From Pseudomonadota bacterium (lineage in GTDB: Bacteria > Desulfobacterota > Syntrophia > Syntrophales > JADFWA01), in the NCBI GenBank assembly GCA_030596145.1, contig JAUVKS010000025.1, forward strand, positions 1-14,343: a DNA stretch of 14,343 bases. Direction: 5' to 3'. The notes under the pieces are model-generated. The model saw nothing but the letters and a program-made list of their open reading frames with translations. It had not been told where the DNA came from and ran no database searches. The position numbers and the translations under genes were made by a program. Below are positions 7,712 through 13,002 of this stretch, in pieces (within the stretch, counting starts at the first letter, position 1; each line of letters opens with the position of its first letter).

Positions 7712-7724
7712 GAGTGTTGTCACG

Positions 7725-8615
7725 CTACAAAACGATCTCTGTTCCTATGCCACTGTCGGTAAAAATCTCCAGAAGTATGGAATGCTTCAGACGTCCGTCA
7801 ATGATATGGGTCTTCTTTACACCACCTCTCAGCGCCTTCAGGCAACATTTTACCTTGGGATACATACCTCCCTCAATGGTGCCCGTATCAATCAACCTCT
7901 TTGCCTCATCATCATCCATGGTATTTATCAGTTGACCTTCCGTATCCAGAACACCTTCCACATCTGTCAGCAATACAAGCTTCTCTGCCTGTAAGGCTGC
8001 CGCCACCTCACCGGCAACGATATCGGCATTGATGTTATAGGTCTCACCATTATCTCCTACACCGATAGGCGCTATAATAGGAATAAAATCATCATTTACC
8101 AGCGACACAATAAGCTCTATGTTAAGTTTCTTTACTTTTCCTACGAGCCCCAGATCTATAATCTCCGGCGGCGTATCCTTTGCTTTATCGGCACTTAGGA
8201 GATATTTCTCCGCCTGAATAAGATTACCGTCTTTACCGGTAAGACCGACAGCATTACCTCCATGATGATTGATGAGGCCCACAATCTCTTTATTTACACT
8301 GCCGGCAAGAACCATTTCCACAATACTCATGGTTTCCTCATCCGTTACCCTCATTCCGTGGACAAATTTCGAGTCTTTCCCCAACTTTTTCAAAAGATTT
8401 CCGATTTGAGGACCCCCGCCATGCACCACCACGGGATTGATCCCAACATATTTCATCATGACCACATTCATGGCGAACATCTTTTTCAAGTCCTCATCCA
8501 CCATGGCATTACCGCCATACTTTACAACGACGGTCTTATTATAAAAGCTGCGTATATAAGGAAGGGCCTCCAGAAGAATACCGGCCCTCTCCATAGATTT
8601 TTTAACGTTATCCAT
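7725..8615 (-). CDS. argB: Acetylglutamate kinase
   Basis: ArgB phosphorylates N-acetylglutamate, usually the controlled step of cyclic arginine synthesis. From the ATG at 8615-8613 the product is 296 residues (a GTG one codon upstream is less likely, being only one base from the AAGGTGA ribosome site). It has the amino-acid-kinase fold: KYGGNAM (about 32-38), VVHGGGPQI (about 63-71), INADIVAGEVAAAL and the GGMYPK loop near residues 249-254. The N-terminal helix ahead of the kinase core (ALPYIRSFYNKT) and the C-terminal IFTDSGIGTEI are features of hexameric, arginine-inhibited kinases, so feedback inhibition by arginine is inferred. It heads the arg block, 132 bp after hslU across a repeat-filled gap. 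Confidence 0.97.
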   Translation of the reverse strand: MDNVKKSMERAGILLEALPYIRSFYNKTVVVKYGGNAMVDEDLKKMFAMNVVMMKYVGINPVVVHGGGPQIGNLLKKLGKDSKFVHGMRVTDEETMSIVEMVLAGSVNKEIVGLINHHGGNAVGLTGKDGNLIQAEKYLLSADKAKDTPPEIIDLGLVGKVKKLNIELIVSLVNDDFIPIIAPIGVGDNGETYNINADIVAGEVAAALQAEKLVLLTDVEGVLDTEGQLINTMDDDEAKRLIDTGTIEGGMYPKVKCCLKALRGGVKKTHIIDGRLKHSILLEIFTDSGIGTEIVL

Positions 8616-8638
8616 CACTCACCTTTCGCCTTCAAAAC

Positions 8639-8696
8639 TGTAGCGCAGGGCTTTAGCCCTACCATTTACATAGCAGCCCTAAAGGGCTGCGCTACA
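8639..8696. repeat. 58-bp composite inverted repeat with two inner hairpins
   Basis: TGTAGCGCAG (8639-8648) and CTGCGCTACA (8687-8696) are perfect 10-bp inverted ends. Inside are two separate hairpins: AGGGCT/AGCCCT (8647-8660) and GCAGCCC/GGGCTGC (8673-8690, TAAA loop). The right half matches 2847-2870 at 22 of 24 positions, so the element looks like two copies of one small repeat facing each other. Confidence 0.75.
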
Positions 8697-8710
8697 TTAA
8701 ACTTTAAACT

Positions 8711-8738
8711 GTACGGGCGTATTGCGATACGCCCCTAC
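8711..8738. repeat. Palindromic repeat GGGCGTAT-TGCG-ATACGCCC, copy 2
   Basis: This is a perfect 8-bp stem (8715-8722 with 8727-8734), flanked by GTAC and CTAC. It matches 2315-2342 at 26 of 28 positions. It begins nine bases beyond the hslU stop codon. Between it and the 58-bp element is TTAAACTTTAAAC (8697-8709), which resembles two units of the heptamer array at 10147. Confidence 0.78.
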
Positions 8739-8747
8739 TCGGAACTC

Positions 8748-10130
8748 TTAAAGTATATACCTGCTCAAATCTTCATCTTCTACTATATCATCCAGCTTCT
8801 CCTTGACGTAATCCGCATCAAGTACCACTTCTTTTTCACTCATATCAGGTGCGTTAAAGGAAATCTCATCAAGAAGTGTTTCCATAATAGTGTACAGCCT
8901 CCTCGCTCCGATATTCTCCGCCCTCTCATTTACCACGGCGGCAATCTCAGCAATCTCAGCAATAGCTTCCTCCGTGAAAACAATTTTTACACCCTCAGTT
9001 GCCATCATCTCTATATACTGTTTTACAAGAGCACTATGGGGTTCCGTAAGTATTCTTATAAATTCTTCCTTACCGAGGGAATCCAGTTCTACTCTTATAG
9101 GAAATCGACCCTGCAGTTCAGGAACAAGATCGGACGGCTTAGATGCACTGAAGGCACCAGCAGCAACGAATAGTATGTGATCCGTTTTCACCATACCATA
9201 TCTGGTGTTTACCGTAGACCCCTCTACAATCGGCAGGAGATCCCTTTGGACACCTTCTCTCGAAACATCGGGGCCATGCGCGGAATCACTCCCGACAATC
9301 TTATCTATCTCGTCTAAAAATATGATGCCTGATTGCTCCACCCTTTCTACAGCCGTTTTGGTAACCTTATCCATATCTACCAGTCTCTGGGCCTCCTCCT
9401 GAGCCAGAATCTCCATCGCCTCAGGAACCTTTACTTTTCTCCTCTTCGTCTTCTGGGGAAATATGTTTCCGAACATCTCCTTCATATTCAAGCCCATATC
9501 CTCGACTCCCGAAGAAGAGAATACCTCAATAATCGGGCCAGTCCTGCTGTCAGATACCTCTAAATCCACAGAACGGTCATCCAGGTTGCCACTTCGAAGA
9601 AGTCGGCGCAGCTTTTCACGGGTAGTGTCCTGCTGTTCTATCTGCCCGTTATCAGCCTGCTCCGAGCTCTCATCAGTAAGGATTTCTTCAACTTTCTTTT
9701 CCGCAGGTTTGGGCGGAAGAAGAATGTCCAGAATTCTCTCTTCAGCAATCTCTGCCGCTCTGTCTTTAACGTTCTCCTGTTCCTCCAATTTCACCATGTT
9801 TACAGATAGTTCCACAAGGTCACGAATCATCGACTCAACATCTCTTCCTACATAACCCACCTCTGTAAATTTTGAAGCTTCAATCTTTAAAAACGGTGAT
9901 TTGTCAAGCTTCGCCAACCTCCTGGCTATCTCTGTCTTTCCAACTCCCGTTGGTCCTATCATGATAATATTTTTGGGAGATATCTCTTCCCCCAGTTCTT
10001 GAGGAACATTCTGACGTCTCCACCTGTTTCGAAGTGCTATGGCAACAGCTCTCTTCGCATCACTCTGTCCAATAATATACTTATCCAACTCCGAAACTAT
10101 CTCTCTTGGTGTCAGATTTCTTGATGACAT
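8748..10130 (-). CDS. hslU: HslU (ClpY), ATPase subunit of the HslVU protease
   Basis: HslU is the AAA+ unfoldase that feeds substrates to the HslV peptidase in the cytoplasm. The best start is the ATG at 10130-10128 (GAGGAG four bases upstream), giving 460 residues; a GTG four codons upstream is open but has no site. Counting from that GTG: N-domain box LTPREIVSELDKYIIGQ (10-26), Walker A GPTGVGKTE (63-71), pore loop GYVG (96-99), I domain about 110-238, Walker B IIFLDEID (273-280), arginine finger in LQGRFPIR (Arg346) and sensor-2 GARRL (412-416). It ends in SRYIL, like the C-terminal tail that docks into HslV. The I domain is acidic and Gln-rich near 150-172. It follows hslV by 99 bp. Confidence 0.97.
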   Translation of the reverse strand: MSSRNLTPREIVSELDKYIIGQSDAKRAVAIALRNRWRRQNVPQELGEEISPKNIIMIGPTGVGKTEIARRLAKLDKSPFLKIEASKFTEVGYVGRDVESMIRDLVELSVNMVKLEEQENVKDRAAEIAEERILDILLPPKPAEKKVEEILTDESSEQADNGQIEQQDTTREKLRRLLRSGNLDDRSVDLEVSDSRTGPIIEVFSSSGVEDMGLNMKEMFGNIFPQKTKRRKVKVPEAMEILAQEEAQRLVDMDKVTKTAVERVEQSGIIFLDEIDKIVGSDSAHGPDVSREGVQRDLLPIVEGSTVNTRYGMVKTDHILFVAAGAFSASKPSDLVPELQGRFPIRVELDSLGKEEFIRILTEPHSALVKQYIEMMATEGVKIVFTEEAIAEIAEIAAVVNERAENIGARRLYTIMETLLDEISFNAPDMSEKEVVLDADYVKEKLDDIVEDEDLSRYIL

Positions 10131-10146
10131 ATTTCTCCTCACTATT

Positions 10147-10187
10147 GTTCGAGTTTAAAGTTTAGCGTTCAAAGTTTAGAGTTCGAG
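10147..10187. repeat. Tandem heptamer array (GTTYRRR), hslV-hslU gap
   Basis: Six successive units read on the plus strand: GTTCGA (one base short), GTTTAAA, GTTTAGC, GTTCAAA, GTTTAGA and GTTCGAG. The 7-base period is clear, although the units are degenerate. It sits just upstream of the hslU ribosome site. A shorter related piece is at 8697-8709. Confidence 0.7.
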
Positions 10188-10223
10188 GCAAACAATAACA
10201 GTATGATAGCAGATTGTTATTCC

Positions 10224-10237
10224 CGGCCTTTAGGCCG
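10224..10237. repeat. Small hairpin CGGCC-TTTA-GGCCG overlapping the hslV stop
   Basis: A 5-bp stem with a 4-base loop contains the hslV stop codon (10232-10230). Its TAAA loop and CC/GG arms recall the GCAGCCC-TAAA-GGGCTGC repeat, but it is short enough to be unrelated. No U-run follows. Confidence 0.4.
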
Positions 10238-10781
10238 TCTCTTCTAATACATCAAGTTCTTCAAACGTTATTTTATCATTTGTATAAATACATATATCAG
10301 ACGCAATCTTCATCGCCTCCATGGCTATCTCAGTTGCACTTAGATCCGAATATCTTACGAGTGCGCGAGCAGCCGCCAGTGCGTAGGGACCGCCCGTGCC
10401 AATCGCCATTACATTATCATCTGATTCAATGACATCACCGTTACCAGATATAATCATAAAATGTTTTTCGCTTACAGCTATCATCAGAGCCTCCAGATGT
10501 CTTAGAATTCTGTCTGTTCTCCAATCCTTGGTCAGTTCAACCGCCGCTCTCAAGAGATTCCCGTTGTGCTGTTCCAGCTTTTGATCAAACCTGTCAAACA
10601 GAGTGAATGCATCGGCAGTCGCCCCGGCAAATCCAACGATAACTTTTTTATTATACAACCTGCGAACTTTCTTAGCACCATGCTTCATTACAGTAATATC
10701 CAGCGTAACCTGTCCATCTCCAGCAACTGTTACTTTACCCTTATGCTTCACGGCTATAATCGTTGTTCCTCTTATATTCAT
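10230..10781 (-). CDS. hslV: HslV (ClpQ), peptidase subunit of the HslVU protease
   Basis: HslV is the proteasome-beta-like threonine peptidase that forms a double hexamer capped by HslU. The 183-residue product starts MNIRG-TTIIAVKH; removing five residues exposes Thr6 as the catalytic N-terminal threonine. Counting from it, Lys33 (residue 38) and the GDGQVTL and FAGATADAFTL segments match the family, as do KDWRTDR and IGTGGPYALAAARAL. The C-terminal DICIYTND motif is present. The ATG comes directly after the xerC stop (TAGATG), with the ribosome site AGGAGGG inside the last xerC codons, so the two are translationally linked. hslU follows after 99 bp. All the marks of an active peptidase are present. 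Confidence 0.97.
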   Translation of the reverse strand: MNIRGTTIIAVKHKGKVTVAGDGQVTLDITVMKHGAKKVRRLYNKKVIVGFAGATADAFTLFDRFDQKLEQHNGNLLRAAVELTKDWRTDRILRHLEALMIAVSEKHFMIISGNGDVIESDDNVMAIGTGGPYALAAARALVRYSDLSATEIAMEAMKIASDICIYTNDKITFEELDVLEETA

Positions 10782-11723
10782 CTACCCTCCTCTCGCCTTT
10801 GGGTGAGCTTTGTCATACATTTCCATCAGCCTTTTTACACTCACTGACGTATACTTTTGTGTCGTGGAAAGACTCTCATGACCAAGAAGCTCCTGAATAA
10901 TCCTCAGATCTGCTCCCGCATCCATCAGATGAGTGGCAAATGTATGCCTTAATGTATGGGGACCAATCTTTCTGTTAATTCCACTCAGACAAACATACTT
11001 GTCTACAATTCTTCCCAAACTCCTCGGTGTTAATCTTGTACCAACCCTGCTGATAAAAAGCGGTTTTTCGACGGGATCTTCGACTTTTTTCTTTGTCAGT
11101 TCACCCCTTTTCTCAAGATAATTTTTAACAGCAGTTAGCGCATGGTCACCCACAGGAACTATTCTCTCTTTCCTGCCCTTTCCCCTGACCAACATCTGGC
11201 ATTGCGTAAAATCGATGTCATCCATATTTAAACCGGTAAGTTCGCTGACACGAATACCTGACGAATATAACAGTTCCATAATTGCCCTGTTACGGAGTCC
11301 AAGTGCATCCGGTTTGAACTTTACATTCAAGAGAGAAAACATTTCGTCCACTGGAAGAAAGGTGGGTAAGTACTTATCGGCCTGAGGCGCTTGAACCATC
11401 TCAGCCGGATTGTTTTTAACTCTTCCGACGCGTTGCAGATATTTGAAAAATGCCCTGAGTGCCGCAACCTTCCTTGATATCGTAACCTTCTTGATCCTTC
11501 TCCGGTAGAGAGAACCAAGAAAGGCTCTTATCACCATATGATCAATACCAGTAATTGCTCCTTCATCATCTTTCATTATAGAAATATTATTTCTCACCAG
11601 AAATTCCCTAAACTGCCTCAAATCGGCTAAATAATTCCTACTGGTGTGTGGAGAAAGATTTCTCACAACCTCCATATGAATTTCAAAATCCTTTATTGCC
11701 TTATCCATAAAATCGCATTTCAT
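10782..11723 (-). CDS. xerC: XerC/XerD-type tyrosine recombinase
   Basis: This is probably one of the two recombinases that resolve chromosome dimers at dif. The 313-residue protein has the SAM-like N-terminal DNA-binding domain (about 8-108) and the catalytic domain (about 118-305). It has the full set of active residues: Arg158 (SSGIRVSEL), Lys182 (VRGKGRKER), His257 and Arg260 (HTLRHTFATHL), His282 (LLGHESLSTTQ) and the nucleophile Tyr291 (KYTSV). Its place directly before hslVU matches the xerC-hslVU (codV-clpQY) arrangement of Bacillus and other phyla, which favours XerC over a phage integrase. XerC versus XerD cannot be settled here. The first ATG (11723-11721) has no ribosome site and lies six bases from a TATAAT; a second ATG at 11708-11706 is also possible. 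No dif-like site was found in the window. Confidence 0.9.
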   Translation of the reverse strand: MKCDFMDKAIKDFEIHMEVVRNLSPHTSRNYLADLRQFREFLVRNNISIMKDDEGAITGIDHMVIRAFLGSLYRRRIKKVTISRKVAALRAFFKYLQRVGRVKNNPAEMVQAPQADKYLPTFLPVDEMFSLLNVKFKPDALGLRNRAIMELLYSSGIRVSELTGLNMDDIDFTQCQMLVRGKGRKERIVPVGDHALTAVKNYLEKRGELTKKKVEDPVEKPLFISRVGTRLTPRSLGRIVDKYVCLSGINRKIGPHTLRHTFATHLMDAGADLRIIQELLGHESLSTTQKYTSVSVKRLMEMYDKAHPKARGG

Positions 11724-11728
11724 TTAAT

Positions 11729-11734
11729 ATTATA
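11729..11734 (-). promoter_or_regulatory. Possible -10 element (TATAAT) for xerC-hslVU-arg operon
   Basis: A perfect TATAAT on the minus strand ends six bases before the first xerC ATG. No good -35 is found at 16-18 bases. If used, transcription would begin at or next to the ATG, giving a leaderless message for xerC. It lies after the terminator that closes the upstream gene. The remainder of the gap up to that terminator shows nothing further. Confidence 0.35.
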
Positions 11735-11810
11735 CTTGAAAGATCTGCGCCATCATACCAAAATTGTACAGAACTTTGAAAAGAGGATTCTGAGAGCGAA
11801 TGCACCATGC

Positions 11811-11856
11811 TCAAAAAATAACAGCCACGAAAGTACAAAATATGTGGTTTCGTGGC
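11811..11856 (-). terminator. Rho-independent terminator after the DUF3553 gene
   Basis: On the minus strand GCCACGAAA (11856-11848) and TTTCGTGGC (11832-11824) form a perfect 9-bp stem with a 15-base loop, followed at once by TGTTATTTTTTG. It lies about 40 bases after the DUF3553 stop codon and upstream of xerC, so it probably separates two transcription units. The large loop makes it a moderate rather than a strong call. Confidence 0.65.
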
Positions 11857-11896
11857 GAAACACAATCAGTCCGCGACATTGTCAATTACGAAAGCG

Positions 11897-12124
11897 TCAA
11901 TCACACCTCCTTATACCAACATGGTAACAACAACAGGGATTGGCAAAATTGTTATCAAACACCCTCGTACGACCGTCCCTGAAGGCTATTTTGACATAAG
12001 AAGACCCTCCCACTATTTGGGAATTCATCTCCTCAACTACAGCACCATGACCCCATTCAGGAAAGCGATGATGTGTCACCTGGTCACCAACTCGAAGATA
12101 AAGCCGCCGTATTTCCTCTTTCAT
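11897..12124 (-). CDS. Small DUF3553-like protein
   Basis: The 75-residue product begins with a VGDQVTHHRFPEWGHGAVVEE strand pair (12-32) and continues with VKIAFRDGRTRVFDNNF (44-60). This is the small beta-barrel pattern of DUF3553 and of CarD/UvrD-tail-like tudor folds, which usually bind protein or nucleic-acid partners. No function is established for stand-alone members as far as I know. The C-terminal tail ANPCCCYHVGIRRCD has four cysteines (64-66, 74), which could bind a metal or only mark the family. The ATG at 12124-12122 has GGTGGAG six bases upstream. It stands alone between a 231-bp repeat-bearing gap and a terminator. The family call comes from the motif pattern by eye. It could act in transcription or repair, but nothing here proves it. 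Confidence 0.75.
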   Translation of the reverse strand: MKEEIRRLYLRVGDQVTHHRFPEWGHGAVVEEMNSQIVGGSSYVKIAFRDGRTRVFDNNFANPCCCYHVGIRRCD

Positions 12125-12147
12125 GACAACTCCACCGTAAAAAGTCT

Positions 12148-12251
12148 GTCATTCCCGCCTGTCTGCCGTACCTGCACAGGCAGGCGTAGGCGGGAATCCA
12201 TAAACGGCCAAGCACTTGAAAAGACTGGGTTCCTGTTTTCACGGGAATGAT
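12148..12251. repeat. About 102-bp REP/MITE-like element with inverted ends
   Basis: The ends are TCATTCCCG (12149-12157) and CGGGAATGA (12242-12250), a perfect 9-bp inverted repeat. At the left, ATTCCCGCCT (12151-12160) also pairs with AGGCGGGAAT (12188-12197), enclosing a stem GCCTGTCTG/CAGGCAGGC with one G-U pair. A second, weaker hairpin side lies near TTCCTGTTTTCACGGGAA. This resembles the widespread non-coding GTCATTCCCGC...GCGGGAAT repeats of many proteobacterial genomes. No protein is encoded. It begins 24 bases upstream of the DUF3553 start codon. Confidence 0.75.
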
Positions 12252-12320
12252 AAATTTGTGTATATTTCGAATTTTTACGAGTCCATCAAGTTTTTAGATA
12301 AGTAGGAAAAATTCATAAAC

Positions 12321-12356
12321 ATTCTTTGTGACTTGGTGGCTACCTAAACGGTAACC
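12321..12356. repeat. Octamer repeat, copy 3, with hairpin at the DUF151 stop
   Basis: ATTC is followed by TTTGTGAC (12325-12332) and TTGGTGGC (12333-12340), and then GGCTACC (12338-12344) pairs with GGTAACC (12350-12356) with one mismatch. It shares the leading ATTCTTTGTG with the copies at 2299 and 5518. Its last base is the first base of the DUF151 stop triplet on the plus strand. The rest of this 231-bp gap (12252-12320) is AT-rich with no recognised feature. Confidence 0.55.
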
Positions 12357-12856
12357 TACATTTTATATTTTCCAAATTCTTCCGGAGAAAGGTTTTCTAA
12401 AAATTCTTTCAATTTTTCTCCTTCTAATTTGTCTAATTTAACTTCTTTGCCTCCCAAATCCATACTCCTTGACTTCTCTAAAACCTTCTGATCTACAAAT
12501 ATTGGAGCATTCACCCTTAAAGCAATGGCAATCGCATCACTGGGACGGGAATCAACAACAACATTGTTCCCATTTTTAATAAGATGTATATTCGCATAAA
12601 AGGTATTATTCTTCAGATCACAAATCTCAATCTTTATTACTGTTGCATCGAGACCTTGCAGTATGTCACGTAAAAGATCGTGGGTCATCGGCCTGGAAAA
12701 ACTTACTTTTTCCAGCTCGGTCGCTATGGCGCTTGCCTCAAAGAGCCCTATCCATATCGGAATGGCCCTTTTCTCCTCCATATCCTTTAGAATCACTATG
12801 GGTGTATTTGTCAAAGGGTCTATGGTTAAGCCGGTTACCCTCATTTCTATTAACAT
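12356..12856 (-). CDS. DUF151 / bifunctional nuclease family protein
   Basis: The product belongs to the DUF151 (BFN) family; some members are reported to have DNase and RNase activity, but most bacterial ones are uncharacterised. The ribosome site AAGGAGG with a seven-base spacer selects the ATG at 12856-12854, giving 166 residues. A TTG two codons upstream would be one base from the site and is rejected. Family motifs are complete: PIVILKD, PIWIGLFEASAIA, RPMTHDLLRDIL, TFYANIHL and the signature VDSRPSDAIAIALRVNAPIFV, followed by an acidic, Lys-rich helical tail (about 130-166). It lies between miaB and the DUF3553 gene. A sigma-70-like promoter sits just upstream inside a repeat element, so it can be expressed separately from miaB. 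Confidence 0.92.
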   Translation of the reverse strand: MLIEMRVTGLTIDPLTNTPIVILKDMEEKRAIPIWIGLFEASAIATELEKVSFSRPMTHDLLRDILQGLDATVIKIEICDLKNNTFYANIHLIKNGNNVVVDSRPSDAIAIALRVNAPIFVDQKVLEKSRSMDLGGKEVKLDKLEGEKLKEFLENLSPEEFGKYKM

Positions 12857-12908
12857 TTTCAAACCTCCTTTTCAATAAGCACTCAGCGGTCAGCAAACAG
12901 CTATCAGT

Positions 12909-12937
12909 ATTATAAAAACAAAAAACATAATAATCAA
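12909..12937 (-). promoter_or_regulatory. Sigma-70-like promoter for the DUF151 gene
   Basis: On the minus strand TTGATT (12937-12932) is followed after exactly 17 bases by TATAAT (12914-12909). The spacer is T-rich. The predicted start is near 12902, about 46 bases ahead of the chosen ATG and upstream of its AAGGAGG site. It lies wholly within the repeat element between miaB and DUF151. Confidence 0.65.
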
Positions 12938-12941
12938 TGGT

Positions 12942-12962
12942 ACCACTACCAGAGGTAGTGGT
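12942..12962. repeat. Perfect hairpin ACCACTACC-AGA-GGTAGTGGT
   Basis: A 9-bp stem with a 3-base loop is followed on the plus strand by TTAAAC. The compact perfect stem is like those at ends of IS200/IS605-type elements and REP sequences, but no Y1 transposase gene is present here. On the minus strand the T-run begins about 16 bases after the stem, too far for a standard terminator. Confidence 0.6.
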
Positions 12963-13002
12963 TTAAACTGATTAATTAAGCTGATGGCTGATAGCGGAAA
13001 GC

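Noticed and set aside
7428..7994. 188-codon plus-strand frame over argD/argB junction
   Set aside because: It is antisense to two conserved enzymes and crosses an intergenic repeat; no start signal or motif.
8262..9173. 303-codon plus-strand open frame across argB, its gap and hslU
   Set aside because: It runs through a repeat-filled gap and antisense to conserved coding sequence; the product is low-complexity without a domain.
11327..11518. 63-codon minus-strand frame inside xerC
   Set aside because: It is an alternative frame of the recombinase gene with no ribosome site or recognisable motif.
10782..11723. Phage or genomic-island integrase
   Set aside because: It is directly coupled to hslV in a conserved housekeeping layout; no tRNA, attachment site or cargo genes are adjacent.
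12942..12962. Terminator for miaB
   Set aside because: The stem is perfect but the nearest T-run on the minus strand begins about 16 bases after it, and a promoter element occupies that region.
12850..13000. CRISPR-like array suggested by the repeated heptamers
   Set aside because: Units are 7 bases with no spacers of constant length and no cas genes are nearby.
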